From Sphingomonadales bacterium (GTDB lineage Bacteria > Pseudomonadota > Alphaproteobacteria > Sphingomonadales > Sphingomonadaceae), in assembly GCA_024636595.1 (NCBI GenBank), contig JAGXGT010000036.1, forward strand, positions 1 through 14,420: a stretch of DNA of 14,420 nucleotides. The letters are read 5' to 3'. Below, one piece after another: positions 1 to 8,271 of this stretch. How positions within the stretch are numbered: the first letter of the stretch is position 1; the number at the start of each line of letters is the position of its first letter. Made by a program: the position numbers and the translations under genes. Under the pieces are notes generated by a model. It was not told the DNA's origin and made no database searches. It saw nothing but the letters and a program-made list of their open reading frames with translations.

Positions 1-246
1 AGAGACAGGGACAGAGGAGAGGGGGGCAAGCGCCGCTTCCATCTCGTTCTCCTGCCCCGATGCAATCACCACCCAGATTTGATCAATGTCGGCATGGGCA
101 GAAAAGCTATCAACGCTATGCCGGACCATCGGCTTTCCCCGGACCCGTTGAAACTGCTTCGGAAGCTCCAATCCTGCTCGTGCACCGACGCCTGCGGCCA
201 CGATCAGCGCATGGGTTTGGGATGAGGGATCACGGGCTTCAACCAT
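1..246 (-). CDS. ispD: 2-C-methyl-D-erythritol 4-phosphate cytidylyltransferase, N-terminal part (IspD or bifunctional IspDF), cut by window edge
   Basis: The 82 visible residues are the start of an IspD domain, which transfers CMP from CTP to methylerythritol phosphate in the cytosolic MEP pathway for isoprenoid precursors. The nucleotide-binding loop is visible at residues 17-31 as AAGVGARAGLELPKQ, with the family's conserved Arg and Lys, followed by the KPMVRHSVDSF segment and a Rossmann-like strand IDQIWVVIASG. In alphaproteobacteria this gene is usually an IspD-IspF fusion beside dusB, which is why IspDF is likely, but the IspF half is outside the window. I chose the ATG at 246. A TTG at 282 in the same frame has a GAGG about 6 bases upstream and would add 12 residues, so the start is uncertain. 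It is divergent from dusB. Confidence 0.85.
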   Translation of the reverse strand, partial: MVEARDPSSQTHALIVAAGVGARAGLELPKQFQRVRGKPMVRHSVDSFSAHADIDQIWVVIASGQENEMEAALAPLSSVPVS

Positions 247-338
247 CAACCGCGATCTACGCTGAGAATAGCGATGAAGCAATTCTTGCCTCGAAATTGA
301 TTTGCCGATAAAGACTGCTTAAATTTTAGGCAGCATAT
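247..338. promoter_or_regulatory. Divergent intergenic region between ispD and dusB
   Basis: This 92-base spacer must hold the promoters for both divergent genes unless they are read from further away. For dusB the best match I find is a -35-like TTGCCT at 286-291 and a weak -10-like TAAAGA at 309-314, 17 bases apart. AGG at 328-330 serves as the dusB ribosome site, 8 bases before the ATG. None of these matches is strong. The function is inferred from position. Confidence 0.35.
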
Positions 339-1334
339 ATGAAACTCGACCCGATCTACATTGGCAATTTGAAAATCGAAAGCCCGGTGATTCTGGCTCC
401 GATGACTGGTGTCACCGATTTGCCCTTTCGTAAACTGGTCCGGCGATTTGGCTCTGGGCTCAATGTGACGGAAATGATTGCCAGTCAGGCGATGATCCGG
501 GAAACCCGTCAGTCGCTGCAGAAATGCGCCTGGGATGCGACCGAAGAACCGGTGTCCATGCAGCTCGCCGGCTGCGATCCGGTAACCATGGCAGAAGCCG
601 CCAGGCTGAACGAAGACCGCGGCGCGCAGATCATCGATATCAACATGGGTTGCCCGGTAAAAAAGGTCGTTAACGGTGACGCCGGCTCCGCTTTGATGCG
701 CGATCTTCCTTTGGCGGCGTCACTGATCAAGGCGACGGTGGAAGCCGTCAACGTCCCGGTCACCGTCAAAATGCGAATGGGATGGGACCATCAAAGTCTG
801 AACGCGCCGGAACTGGCCCATATTGCAGAAGATCTCGGCGCAAAAATGATCGTTGTGCATGGCAGAACCCGTTGCCAGATGTACCGGGATAGTGCCGACT
901 GGACTTTTGTCAGCAAGGTCAAGCAGGCGGTTTCCCTGCCAGTAATCGTCAATGGCGATATTTGCACCATCGAGGACGGTCAGGCTGCGCTTGAGCAAAG
1001 CGGCGCCGATGGCGTGATGATCGGTCGCGGCGCCTATGGCAAACCTTGGCTTTTGGGGCAGTTCATGCACTGGTTCAAAACCGGAGAACGCCTGCCGGAT
1101 CCGGACATTGCCACGCAATATGCCATTCTCAACGAACATTATCGCGACATGATGAAACTCTATGGCGAAGATGTCGGCGTCAAGGTCGCCCGCAAGCATG
1201 TCGGATGGTATACAAAAGGCCTCACCGGTTCGGCAGAATTTCGCAATCGGGCGAATAGTGAGGCGGATCCTCACATTGTGCTGGAAATGCTGGAGGAGTT
1301 TTACACGCCTTGGCTGAACAAAGCGGCCGCTTGA
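339..1334 (+). CDS. dusB: tRNA-dihydrouridine synthase B (NifR3-like)
   Basis: This is an FMN-dependent enzyme that reduces specific uridines in the D-loop of tRNA to dihydrouridine using NADPH. The 331 residues match the usual DusB length. The barrel starts with PVILAPMTGVTDLPFR (16-31). The catalytic cysteine lies in INMGCPVKKV (Cys105). Further family motifs are VKMRMGWD (143-150), HGRTR (174-178), VNGD (204-207) and GVMIGRGAYGKPW (225-237), the last being the FMN phosphate-binding end of the barrel. The C-terminal part (about 245-331) fits the helical tRNA-binding domain. The ATG has an AGG 8 bases upstream. Its stop overlaps the probable ntrB start by one base (TGATG). Linkage of nifR3/dusB to ntrBC is an old and common alphaproteobacterial arrangement, and the two are probably cotranscribed. 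Confidence 0.96.
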   Translation: MKLDPIYIGNLKIESPVILAPMTGVTDLPFRKLVRRFGSGLNVTEMIASQAMIRETRQSLQKCAWDATEEPVSMQLAGCDPVTMAEAARLNEDRGAQIIDINMGCPVKKVVNGDAGSALMRDLPLAASLIKATVEAVNVPVTVKMRMGWDHQSLNAPELAHIAEDLGAKMIVVHGRTRCQMYRDSADWTFVSKVKQAVSLPVIVNGDICTIEDGQAALEQSGADGVMIGRGAYGKPWLLGQFMHWFKTGERLPDPDIATQYAILNEHYRDMMKLYGEDVGVKVARKHVGWYTKGLTGSAEFRNRANSEADPHIVLEMLEEFYTPWLNKAAA

Positions 1335-2407
1335 TGGACGGTTTCCCTTCGGGCGAGCAAATTCTGGCTGGTCTGAGCCATGCCCTGATCGTCGTGGATT
1401 CCGACCATCTTATAGCCCGGGTCAATCCCTCTGGTGAGGCTCTGTTCGGGACCAGTGCCAAACATCTGGTTGGCCGCAGCATTGATCATGTCCTGCAATT
1501 CTCTGACCCAAGACTGAATGCAGCACTGACCGAGCAGGATATCAGCCTCACCGCCCGCGGCGTGATGGTTGCAAGCGACGACCGCAGACTGGGTATTGTC
1601 GATTTTGACATTCATCCGCTGGCTTCGGATTCCGACTGGCGCTTGATATCGCTGTCGCTGATGCCGCAGGATGGCCCGATTCTTGAGAGCGAAAATCACG
1701 ATCCGTCCAATCTCGCGATCAGGGCGCCGGATATACTCAGCCATGAAATCAAAAATCCGCTTGCCGCGATCCGGGGTGCGGCACAGCTGCTCGACCGGCA
1801 ACTCGACGAATCGCAAAAGCCTCTGACCCAGATGATCACGGCGGAAGTGGAGCGGGTGGTCAATCTGCTCAACCGGATGCAGACCCTGTCATCCAATCAA
1901 CCGGCCCAGATCAAGGCGGTGAACATTCACACTTTAATTGATAGCGCCCGCCGATCGATTGAGGCAGCCACTGGTCAGGCAGTCAAGATCAACGACAAAT
2001 TTGATCCGTCACTGCCCGACGCCCTGATCGACCCAGACGCGATGATGCAGGTTTTGACAAATGTGCTGGCCAATGCCGTTGATGCGACCAAACATCTGCC
2101 CAACCCGGAAATCCGCGTTGTCACCCGCTACAGTTTCGGCGCGTCCCTGTCGGCGCAGGGCGAAACCTCGGCGATCAGGCTGCCGATCCAGATCATGGTG
2201 TGTGATAATGGCCCCGGCGTCCCGGCGGAGCTGGAGCGGGAAATTTTCTCGCCGTTCGTCTCCACCAAGAAAGAAGGGCAGGGGCTCGGCCTCGCTCTGG
2301 TCAAAAAACTGATGCGCGATATGAACGGGCGCATCCGCTATGATCGTGAAAATCAGGACGAGATGAGCCGGTTTACGCTGTTTCTTCCCGTCGCCCCGAA
2401 AAGCTGA
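1334..2407 (+). CDS. ntrB: Nitrogen regulation sensor histidine kinase NtrB (GlnL)
   Basis: This soluble PAS-containing histidine kinase phosphorylates NtrC under nitrogen limitation. In related bacteria PII signalling proteins control it. From the ATG at 1334 it has 357 residues. An N-terminal PAS-like domain covers about 8-115. The phosphoacceptor motif SHEIKNPLAAIRGAAQLL holds His137, and the ATPase domain shows an N box NVLANAVDAT (243-252), G1 DNGPG (291-295) and G2 GQGLGLAL (315-322). There is no membrane segment, unlike NtrY downstream. The start is ambiguous: an in-frame TTG at 1310 lies 11 bases after GGAGGAG and would add 8 residues, while the ATG at 1334 overlaps the dusB stop but lacks a clear ribosome site. 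The gene is 15 bases before ntrC and likely in one operon with dusB. Confidence 0.93.
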   Translation: MDGFPSGEQILAGLSHALIVVDSDHLIARVNPSGEALFGTSAKHLVGRSIDHVLQFSDPRLNAALTEQDISLTARGVMVASDDRRLGIVDFDIHPLASDSDWRLISLSLMPQDGPILESENHDPSNLAIRAPDILSHEIKNPLAAIRGAAQLLDRQLDESQKPLTQMITAEVERVVNLLNRMQTLSSNQPAQIKAVNIHTLIDSARRSIEAATGQAVKINDKFDPSLPDALIDPDAMMQVLTNVLANAVDATKHLPNPEIRVVTRYSFGASLSAQGETSAIRLPIQIMVCDNGPGVPAELEREIFSPFVSTKKEGQGLGLALVKKLMRDMNGRIRYDRENQDEMSRFTLFLPVAPKS

Positions 2408-2422
2408 CCGCAGGACAAAAAC

Positions 2423-3844
<1,422 letters not shown>

Positions 3845-3954
3845 CCGTTTCAAAATAGCCCATCACGACGAAGCGACGTTTGGATTCGCCGAACCGTGAT
3901 ATATTTGCAATATTAGTGCTTTTCCCGCAACGAAACTGTTGTAGTGAAAGCACA
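3845..3954 (+). other. Spacer between ntrC and ntrY; no clear terminator or promoter
   Basis: The 110 bases between the two regulatory pairs are the second-longest gap in the plus-strand cluster. I find no hairpin followed by a T tract and no convincing -24/-12 sigma54 site. An AT-rich stretch around 3900-3915 (near-palindromic ATATTTGCAATAT) could belong to a promoter for ntrYX, but I cannot assign -35 and -10 boxes with confidence. An in-frame TTG at 3880 would extend NtrY by 25 residues through this spacer. I consider that unlikely because the added residues do not resemble the family and have no ribosome site. Confidence 0.3.
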
Positions 3955-6246
3955 ATGACGGTTTCTTCCTCACCTTCGGAACAGCGTGTTCCCAATTGGC
4001 TGCGGCGGCTTGCGTTGATGGCGGAAAAAGAAGCCGTCATGAGGCGGGTCGAGTGGATCGTATTGAGTCTCGTTGGCGCTATCATGCTCGGCACTTATTT
4101 TCTGCTGAGTAGGCAATCCGATCAAACCGATTTTATTTCCCCGCCTTTGACCGCGGCGCTGCTGGTGGCAAACCTGGTTCCGGCGATGACGCTGCTGGTC
4201 CTGTTCGGTCGGCGGATCGCGAAGGAGCGGGCGGCAAAGTCTTCGATCGGCAGCAAGGGCCGACTGCACGTCCAACTGGTTGCGTTATTTTCCCTCGTCG
4301 CGAGCATCCCGATGCTGCTGGTGGTCATTTTCGCATCCCTGCTGTTTCAATATGGCGTCGAATTCTGGTTTTCGGATCGCGCCAGGGGGATGCTGGAAAA
4401 TGCCAATGACCTGGCCCGCGGCTATTATGAACAAAATCAGCGGGAAGTGGGCGAAGAGACGATCACTATGGCCAATGATTTGCGCAATTATTTGCAGCAG
4501 GCCGATCTCGAAAGCCCGGAATTCGCTGAGGGATATGTCTTTCAGGTCCTGTCGCGCAAGCTCAATGAATCGGCCATTATCGAATATGGGGCCGATGGCG
4601 TTGCCCGAACGGCAGCGGCCGTCGATCCCGACGACGGCGACAAACAGCCGAAGATTACTCAGACTGTCTTGCGTCAACTCGAACAGGGGCAAAGCTATGT
4701 CGTCACTGCTCGGCCTAACAAGATAGAAGCGGTTACCGCACTCGATTTGAAATCGCGGATATTCCTCTATGCAGCGCGGGATTCCGATATGCTGGCGCTT
4801 AGTCAGTGGGAACGCGCACAGTCCGTGCTGGCCGATTATGAACAGCTTTTTTCCAGATCGCGAAGCCTGCAACTGCAATTCAACATTGCCTTGTTCGTTA
4901 TTTCTCTGCTCATCGTAGGGCTTGTATTGTGGATAGCCCTGCTGGTCGCCGACCGGATGGTCAGGCCGGTCAGCGATCTGGTTCACGCCGCGAAGCGAGT
5001 CACCGAAGGGGATTTGGCGACGCGGGTGCCGACGACTTTTGAAAATGACGAAATTAGCACACTCGGACGCGCGTTTAACCGCATGACCGAAAGGCTGGAA
5101 ACGCAGACAACCGCGTTGATAACAGCGAACGAGCAATTGGGTAGCCGTCGCGCCTTTATCGAGGCTGTGCTCGAATCTGTCACGGCCGGGATCATCAGCC
5201 TGGATGAAAAAGGCGAGATCAAGCTGGTCAATTCGCAGGCCCAGTCGCTGCTCTCAAAACCGATCAACGACCTGCTCGATGTCGACATTGGCACGGCGGC
5301 GCCACAATTTGCCGAGCTGATTCAGGAAGGCGTTGAAAATAGCATCATCGAATTTGCTTCGGATTCGGACATGCGAACGTTGGCGGTGAAGATTGTCGGG
5401 GGCCCGACCGGCCATGTGATCACCTTTGAAGATATAACCCAGCAATTGCTGGATCAACGCCGAGCGGCTTGGTCAGACGTCGCCAGGCGTATCGCCCATG
5501 AAATCAAAAATCCTTTGACGCCGATTCAACTGGCCGCCGAACGATTGCAACGGCGGTTTGGCGCGCGTCTGACGGACGATGCGACCGTGTTCGAAAGCCT
5601 GACCAAAACGATTATACGGCAGGTCGGCGATCTGAGAAATATCGTCGATGAATTCTCCTCATTTGCGCGGATGCCCAAACCCGTTTTTCGCGAGGAGAAT
5701 CTCGACGATATCCTGAAACAGGCCTTGTTCATGCAGGATGTTGCATGGCCAACTATCGCGTTTCACTTTGTCTCGGATGATCAACCGATATCGCTGGTCT
5801 GTGATCGCCGTCAACTCGGCCAGGCGCTTACCAATATTATCAAAAATGCGGCGGAAGCTATTCAGCAGCGGGCCGAGTCCAGCACCGATTTTCAAGTCGC
5901 TGACGGTCAAATAGAGCTGGCCGTTCGAACAGAAAATCAGCTGGTTGTTATCCAACTGACGGACAACGGAATCGGCTTGCCGATCGAACGGGACCGTATC
6001 GTAGAGCCCTATATGACAACACGGGCGACGGGCACCGGCCTGGGCCTCGCCATCGTCAAGAAGATTGTCGAAGAGCATTTTGGTGAGATGAAGTTCAGCG
6101 ACGCGCCCGATGGGGGCACCAGAGTCACAATCCGGCTCAGCACCTCCCAATTGGCCAGACTTTCGCGCGGGATGGGGGAGAACCGTGCTCCGTCGCTGCC
6201 CGGCCCCGACGAACACGACCCGCAGATGGCAAATATTGATAAATGA
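3955..6246 (+). CDS. ntrY: Transmembrane nitrogen-type sensor histidine kinase NtrY
   Basis: This membrane histidine kinase is the partner of NtrX. The pair is linked in alphaproteobacteria to nitrogen metabolism, redox and envelope control. From the ATG at 3955 it has 763 residues. Three hydrophobic segments lie near 33-52, 65-85 and 106-131. An extracytoplasmic sensor of about 180 residues follows, then a fourth membrane segment near 310-332. Next come a HAMP domain (about 333-385), a PAS domain (about 399-495), His515 in IAHEIKNPLTPIQLAAERL, N box NIIKNAAEAI (627-636), G1 DNGIG (670-674) and G2 GTGLGLAI (693-700). A charged, proline-containing tail of about 25 residues follows the catalytic domain. 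The start is chosen because GAAAG at 3946-3950 precedes it. It lies 16 bases before ntrX. Confidence 0.95.
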   Translation: MTVSSSPSEQRVPNWLRRLALMAEKEAVMRRVEWIVLSLVGAIMLGTYFLLSRQSDQTDFISPPLTAALLVANLVPAMTLLVLFGRRIAKERAAKSSIGSKGRLHVQLVALFSLVASIPMLLVVIFASLLFQYGVEFWFSDRARGMLENANDLARGYYEQNQREVGEETITMANDLRNYLQQADLESPEFAEGYVFQVLSRKLNESAIIEYGADGVARTAAAVDPDDGDKQPKITQTVLRQLEQGQSYVVTARPNKIEAVTALDLKSRIFLYAARDSDMLALSQWERAQSVLADYEQLFSRSRSLQLQFNIALFVISLLIVGLVLWIALLVADRMVRPVSDLVHAAKRVTEGDLATRVPTTFENDEISTLGRAFNRMTERLETQTTALITANEQLGSRRAFIEAVLESVTAGIISLDEKGEIKLVNSQAQSLLSKPINDLLDVDIGTAAPQFAELIQEGVENSIIEFASDSDMRTLAVKIVGGPTGHVITFEDITQQLLDQRRAAWSDVARRIAHEIKNPLTPIQLAAERLQRRFGARLTDDATVFESLTKTIIRQVGDLRNIVDEFSSFARMPKPVFREENLDDILKQALFMQDVAWPTIAFHFVSDDQPISLVCDRRQLGQALTNIIKNAAEAIQQRAESSTDFQVADGQIELAVRTENQLVVIQLTDNGIGLPIERDRIVEPYMTTRATGTGLGLAIVKKIVEEHFGEMKFSDAPDGGTRVTIRLSTSQLARLSRGMGENRAPSLPGPDEHDPQMANIDK

Positions 6247-6262
6247 AGGTTAGAGGTTCAAC

Positions 6263-7645
6263 ATGGCGTTAGATATTCTGGTTGTCGACGACGAACCCGA
6301 TATCCGTGATTTGATATCCGGTGTTCTGGAAGACGAGGGCTACACCACGCGAGTAGCCGCCGATAGCGATGCCGCACTTGCCGCTGTAAACGAGCGGCGC
6401 CCTTCGTTGGTCCTGCTTGATGTCTGGCTGCGAGGCTCACGCCTGGACGGCTTGGAGCTGCTGACCGAAATGAAGCAACTTGATGCCAAGATGCCGATCA
6501 TCGTGATCTCCGGCCATGGCAATATCGACACGGCGGTCGCTGCAATATCCCAGGGCACGGTCGATTTTATCGAGAAGCCCTTCGAGGCCGAACATCTGCT
6601 GCATTTGGTAGCGAGAGCAACCGAAACCGAACGGCTGCGTCGGGAAAATGAAATCCTCAAAGCGCGCGTCGGCTTTGCTGACGAATTGACCGGCAATTCG
6701 GCTGCCGTGAACAATGTGCGCGCGACATTGAAGCGGGTTGCCGGAACCGGCAGTCGCTTGCTGATCTCCGGTCCGGCAGGGGTCGGCAAAGAGGTTGCCG
6801 CTCGATTGCTGCATAATTGGAGCAACCGGTCCAATGCGGCCTTTGTGACGATTAGCGCCGCTCGGCTCTCACCGGAAAGTGTTGAAGAGGAACTTTTCGG
6901 CACCGAACGTAACGGCAAGATCGAAAAAACCGGACTGATGGAAGAAGCCCATGGTGGCACATTATTCATCGATGAAGTCGCCGATATGCCGCTCGACACC
7001 CAAGGCAAGATCCTGCGGGTGCTTACCGAGCAAAGCTTCAACCGGCTGGGTGGCTCTAAGAAAGTGAACGTCGATGTACGGGTAGTCTCTGCAACCTCGC
7101 GCGACCTGGAAGTGGAGATACGCGAAAAACGGTTCAGGGAAGATTTGTTCTATCGCCTCAATGTGGTGCCAGTGGTCTTGCCGCCGCTTAACCAGCGGCG
7201 CGAGGATATTCCGGTGCTGGTTGACCATTATGCGGCACGTTTTGCCGCCGAGCAACGGCTACAACCCCCTGAAATCTCGGATGAGGCAATGGCGGCGCTC
7301 CAGGCCTGCGATTGGCCGGGCAATGTCCGGCAATTGCGCAATGTTGTCGAGCGAACGATCATTTTGGCGCCGAAAGACAATTTTACCAAGATAGAGGTAG
7401 AAATGTTGCCACCGGAGGTGCTCGGCAATGACGATGATCTTGATCAGGGCGTGGCTTCGCTCATGGGTTCTCCGCTGAGAGAAGCGCGGGAAAGCTTCGA
7501 ACGGGAATATCTGAAAGTCCAGATTCGGCGCTTTTCCGGCAATATTTCCAAGACGGCGAATTTCATTGGGATGGAACGGTCTGCGCTGCACCGCAAGTTG
7601 AAGATATTGGGCCTCGCCTCGCGCAAGAAAACCGATGCCGACTGA
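6263..7645 (+). CDS. ntrX: NtrC-family response regulator NtrX (lacks GAFTGA)
   Basis: This response regulator is paired with NtrY. Its 460 residues comprise a receiver (1-120) with Asp10/Asp11, phosphoacceptor Asp53 in LLDVWLRGSRLDG (51-63) and Lys105 in IEKPFE. The AAA+ domain has Walker A GPAGVGKE (170-177), Walker B GGTLFIDEVADM (231-242), FREDLFYRLN (291-300) and WPGNVRQL (351-358). A C-terminal Fis-type helix-turn-helix (about 426-450) contains SKTANFIGMERSALHRKL. The L1 loop that should read GAFTGA is replaced by the shorter TERNGKIEKTG (214-224), so coupling to sigma54 is not expected. This is known for alphaproteobacterial NtrX, which likely acts as a sigma54-independent regulator. 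GAGG at 6253-6256 is 6 bases from the ATG. Short spacing after ntrY supports cotranscription. Confidence 0.95.
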   Translation: MALDILVVDDEPDIRDLISGVLEDEGYTTRVAADSDAALAAVNERRPSLVLLDVWLRGSRLDGLELLTEMKQLDAKMPIIVISGHGNIDTAVAAISQGTVDFIEKPFEAEHLLHLVARATETERLRRENEILKARVGFADELTGNSAAVNNVRATLKRVAGTGSRLLISGPAGVGKEVAARLLHNWSNRSNAAFVTISAARLSPESVEEELFGTERNGKIEKTGLMEEAHGGTLFIDEVADMPLDTQGKILRVLTEQSFNRLGGSKKVNVDVRVVSATSRDLEVEIREKRFREDLFYRLNVVPVVLPPLNQRREDIPVLVDHYAARFAAEQRLQPPEISDEAMAALQACDWPGNVRQLRNVVERTIILAPKDNFTKIEVEMLPPEVLGNDDDLDQGVASLMGSPLREARESFEREYLKVQIRRFSGNISKTANFIGMERSALHRKLKILGLASRKKTDAD

Positions 7646-7675
7646 GCGTCACGGTTAAGCGGTTGTCGTGAACGC
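7646..7675 (+). terminator. Imperfect hairpin directly after the ntrX stop (weak terminator candidate)
   Basis: GCGTCACG at 7646-7653 can pair with CGTGAACGC at 7667-7675 if one A is bulged, leaving a 13-base loop. There is no T tract after it, so classical Rho-independent termination is doubtful. It could instead stabilise the ntrX mRNA 3' end or partly separate ntrYX from hfq. Its 3' arm overlaps the -35 and spacer of the hfq promoter candidate. Confidence 0.2.
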
Positions 7676-7691
7676 GCAAATCTCATATATG
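7663..7691 (+). promoter_or_regulatory. Candidate sigma70-type promoter for hfq-hflX
   Basis: TTGTCG at 7663-7668 and TATATG at 7686-7691 each match the housekeeping consensus at 4 of 6 positions and are exactly 17 bases apart. Transcription would start near 7698, leaving a leader of about 79 bases before the hfq ATG. The 131-base gap before hfq is the longest in the plus-strand block, which fits an independent promoter. This is a consensus match by eye only. Confidence 0.3.
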
Positions 7692-7759
7692 AAGCGTGAA
7701 GGGCCCAAGAATATAAGATACCGTCGCCAAAATCATAAAATGCCATCGTAAAGATAGCC

Positions 7760-7771
7760 AATAATAGGAGT
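7760..7771 (+). promoter_or_regulatory. hfq ribosome binding site embedded in an A-R-N triplet run
   Basis: AGGAG at 7766-7770 is a strong Shine-Dalgarno sequence 6 bases before the ATG. The same bases read AAT-AAT-AGG-AGT, four consecutive A-purine-N triplets, which is the motif bound by the distal face of Hfq in enterobacteria. Overlap of such a run with the ribosome site would allow Hfq to repress its own translation, as reported for E. coli hfq. The triplets and the ribosome site are directly visible. The regulation is inferred. Confidence 0.4.
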
Positions 7772-7776
7772 CAAAT

Positions 7777-8271
7777 ATGACCGATAAATCAAACAATCTT
7801 CAGGATTTGTTTCTCAATTCCCTCCGTAAATCAAAAACCCCCGTGACGATGTTTCTGGTGAAGGGCGTCAAACTTCAGGGCATTGTTACCTGGTTCGACA
7901 ATTTTTCAGTCCTGCTGCGCCGCGATGGGCAATCACAATTGGTGTACAAGCACGCCATTTCTACGATAATGCCGTCGGAAGCGCTCGATACCGAACCGTT
8001 TGCCGAGCTTATGAACAACACCAAAATCCGTGCGGGGGTCCTCCAGGAGGTATTCCTTACGGCGGTCCGTGACAGCAACGATCCTGTGACCATGTTTCTG
8101 GTCAATGGCGTGATGTTGCAGGGCGAAGTTTCTGCCTACGATCTCTTTTGTATCCTGCTCGAAAGGGAAGGACTGTCTCAACTCGTCTACAAACATGCGA
8201 TATCAACCGTGCAACCTGGTCGGCCTCTTAACCTCGCCGATTATAATAACGCAGATGATGGTGCGCATTGA
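7777..8271 (+). CDS. hfq: RNA chaperone Hfq with two tandem Sm domains
   Basis: Hfq binds small RNAs and mRNA tails and promotes their pairing in the cytoplasm. Ordinary Hfq has one Sm domain of about 65 residues and forms a homohexamer. This 164-residue protein has two. Domain 1 (8-66) starts LQDLFLNSLRKSK and ends LVYKHAISTIMP. Domain 2 (89-147) starts LQEVFLTAVRDSN and ends LVYKHAISTVQP. A linker of about 22 residues joins them and a 17-residue polar tail follows. Proximal-face residues equivalent to E. coli Gln8, Phe42, Tyr55, Lys56 and His57 are present in both copies, as is Gln33 of the distal face. The Lys31 equivalent is Lys32 in domain 1 but Met113 in domain 2. The rim RRER becomes RKSK in domain 1 and RDSN in domain 2. 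Three chains could form a six-domain ring. The stop overlaps the hflX start, which is the usual neighbour. Confidence 0.95.
   Translation: MTDKSNNLQDLFLNSLRKSKTPVTMFLVKGVKLQGIVTWFDNFSVLLRRDGQSQLVYKHAISTIMPSEALDTEPFAELMNNTKIRAGVLQEVFLTAVRDSNDPVTMFLVNGVMLQGEVSAYDLFCILLEREGLSQLVYKHAISTVQPGRPLNLADYNNADDGAH
7798..8217 (+). repeat. hfq: Internal tandem duplication within hfq (two Sm domain copies)
   Basis: Copy 1 spans 7798-7974 and copy 2 spans 8041-8217, offset by 243 bases (81 codons). By hand alignment about 38 of 64 residues are identical. Synonymous codons differ widely between copies, for example in the YKHAIST stretch, so the duplication is old and kept by selection on protein rather than being a recent DNA repeat. 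No frameshift or stop separates the copies. Confidence 0.93.

Noticed and set aside
181..200. TGCACC near 181, half of an NtrC binding site
   Set aside because: The matching GGTGCA half is absent at the right spacing and the site lies inside the ispD coding region.
3881..3912. Possible sigma54 -24/-12 promoter before ntrY starting at TGG 3881
   Set aside because: The GC dinucleotide is not at the required distance from GG.
3880..3954. 25-residue upstream extension of NtrY from a TTG
   Set aside because: No ribosome site, residues unlike the family, and a better ATG with GAAAG upstream at 3955.
4285..5136. Long open frame (283 codons) on the minus strand inside ntrY
   Set aside because: It lies fully antisense to a well-supported gene, has no recognisable domain, and looks like a by-product of codon bias.
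7689..7751. A 20-codon, very basic small open frame (MKREGPKNIRYRRQNHKMPS) in the hfq leader
   Set aside because: Its ATG overlaps the predicted -10 box, it has no ribosome site, and nothing shows it is translated.
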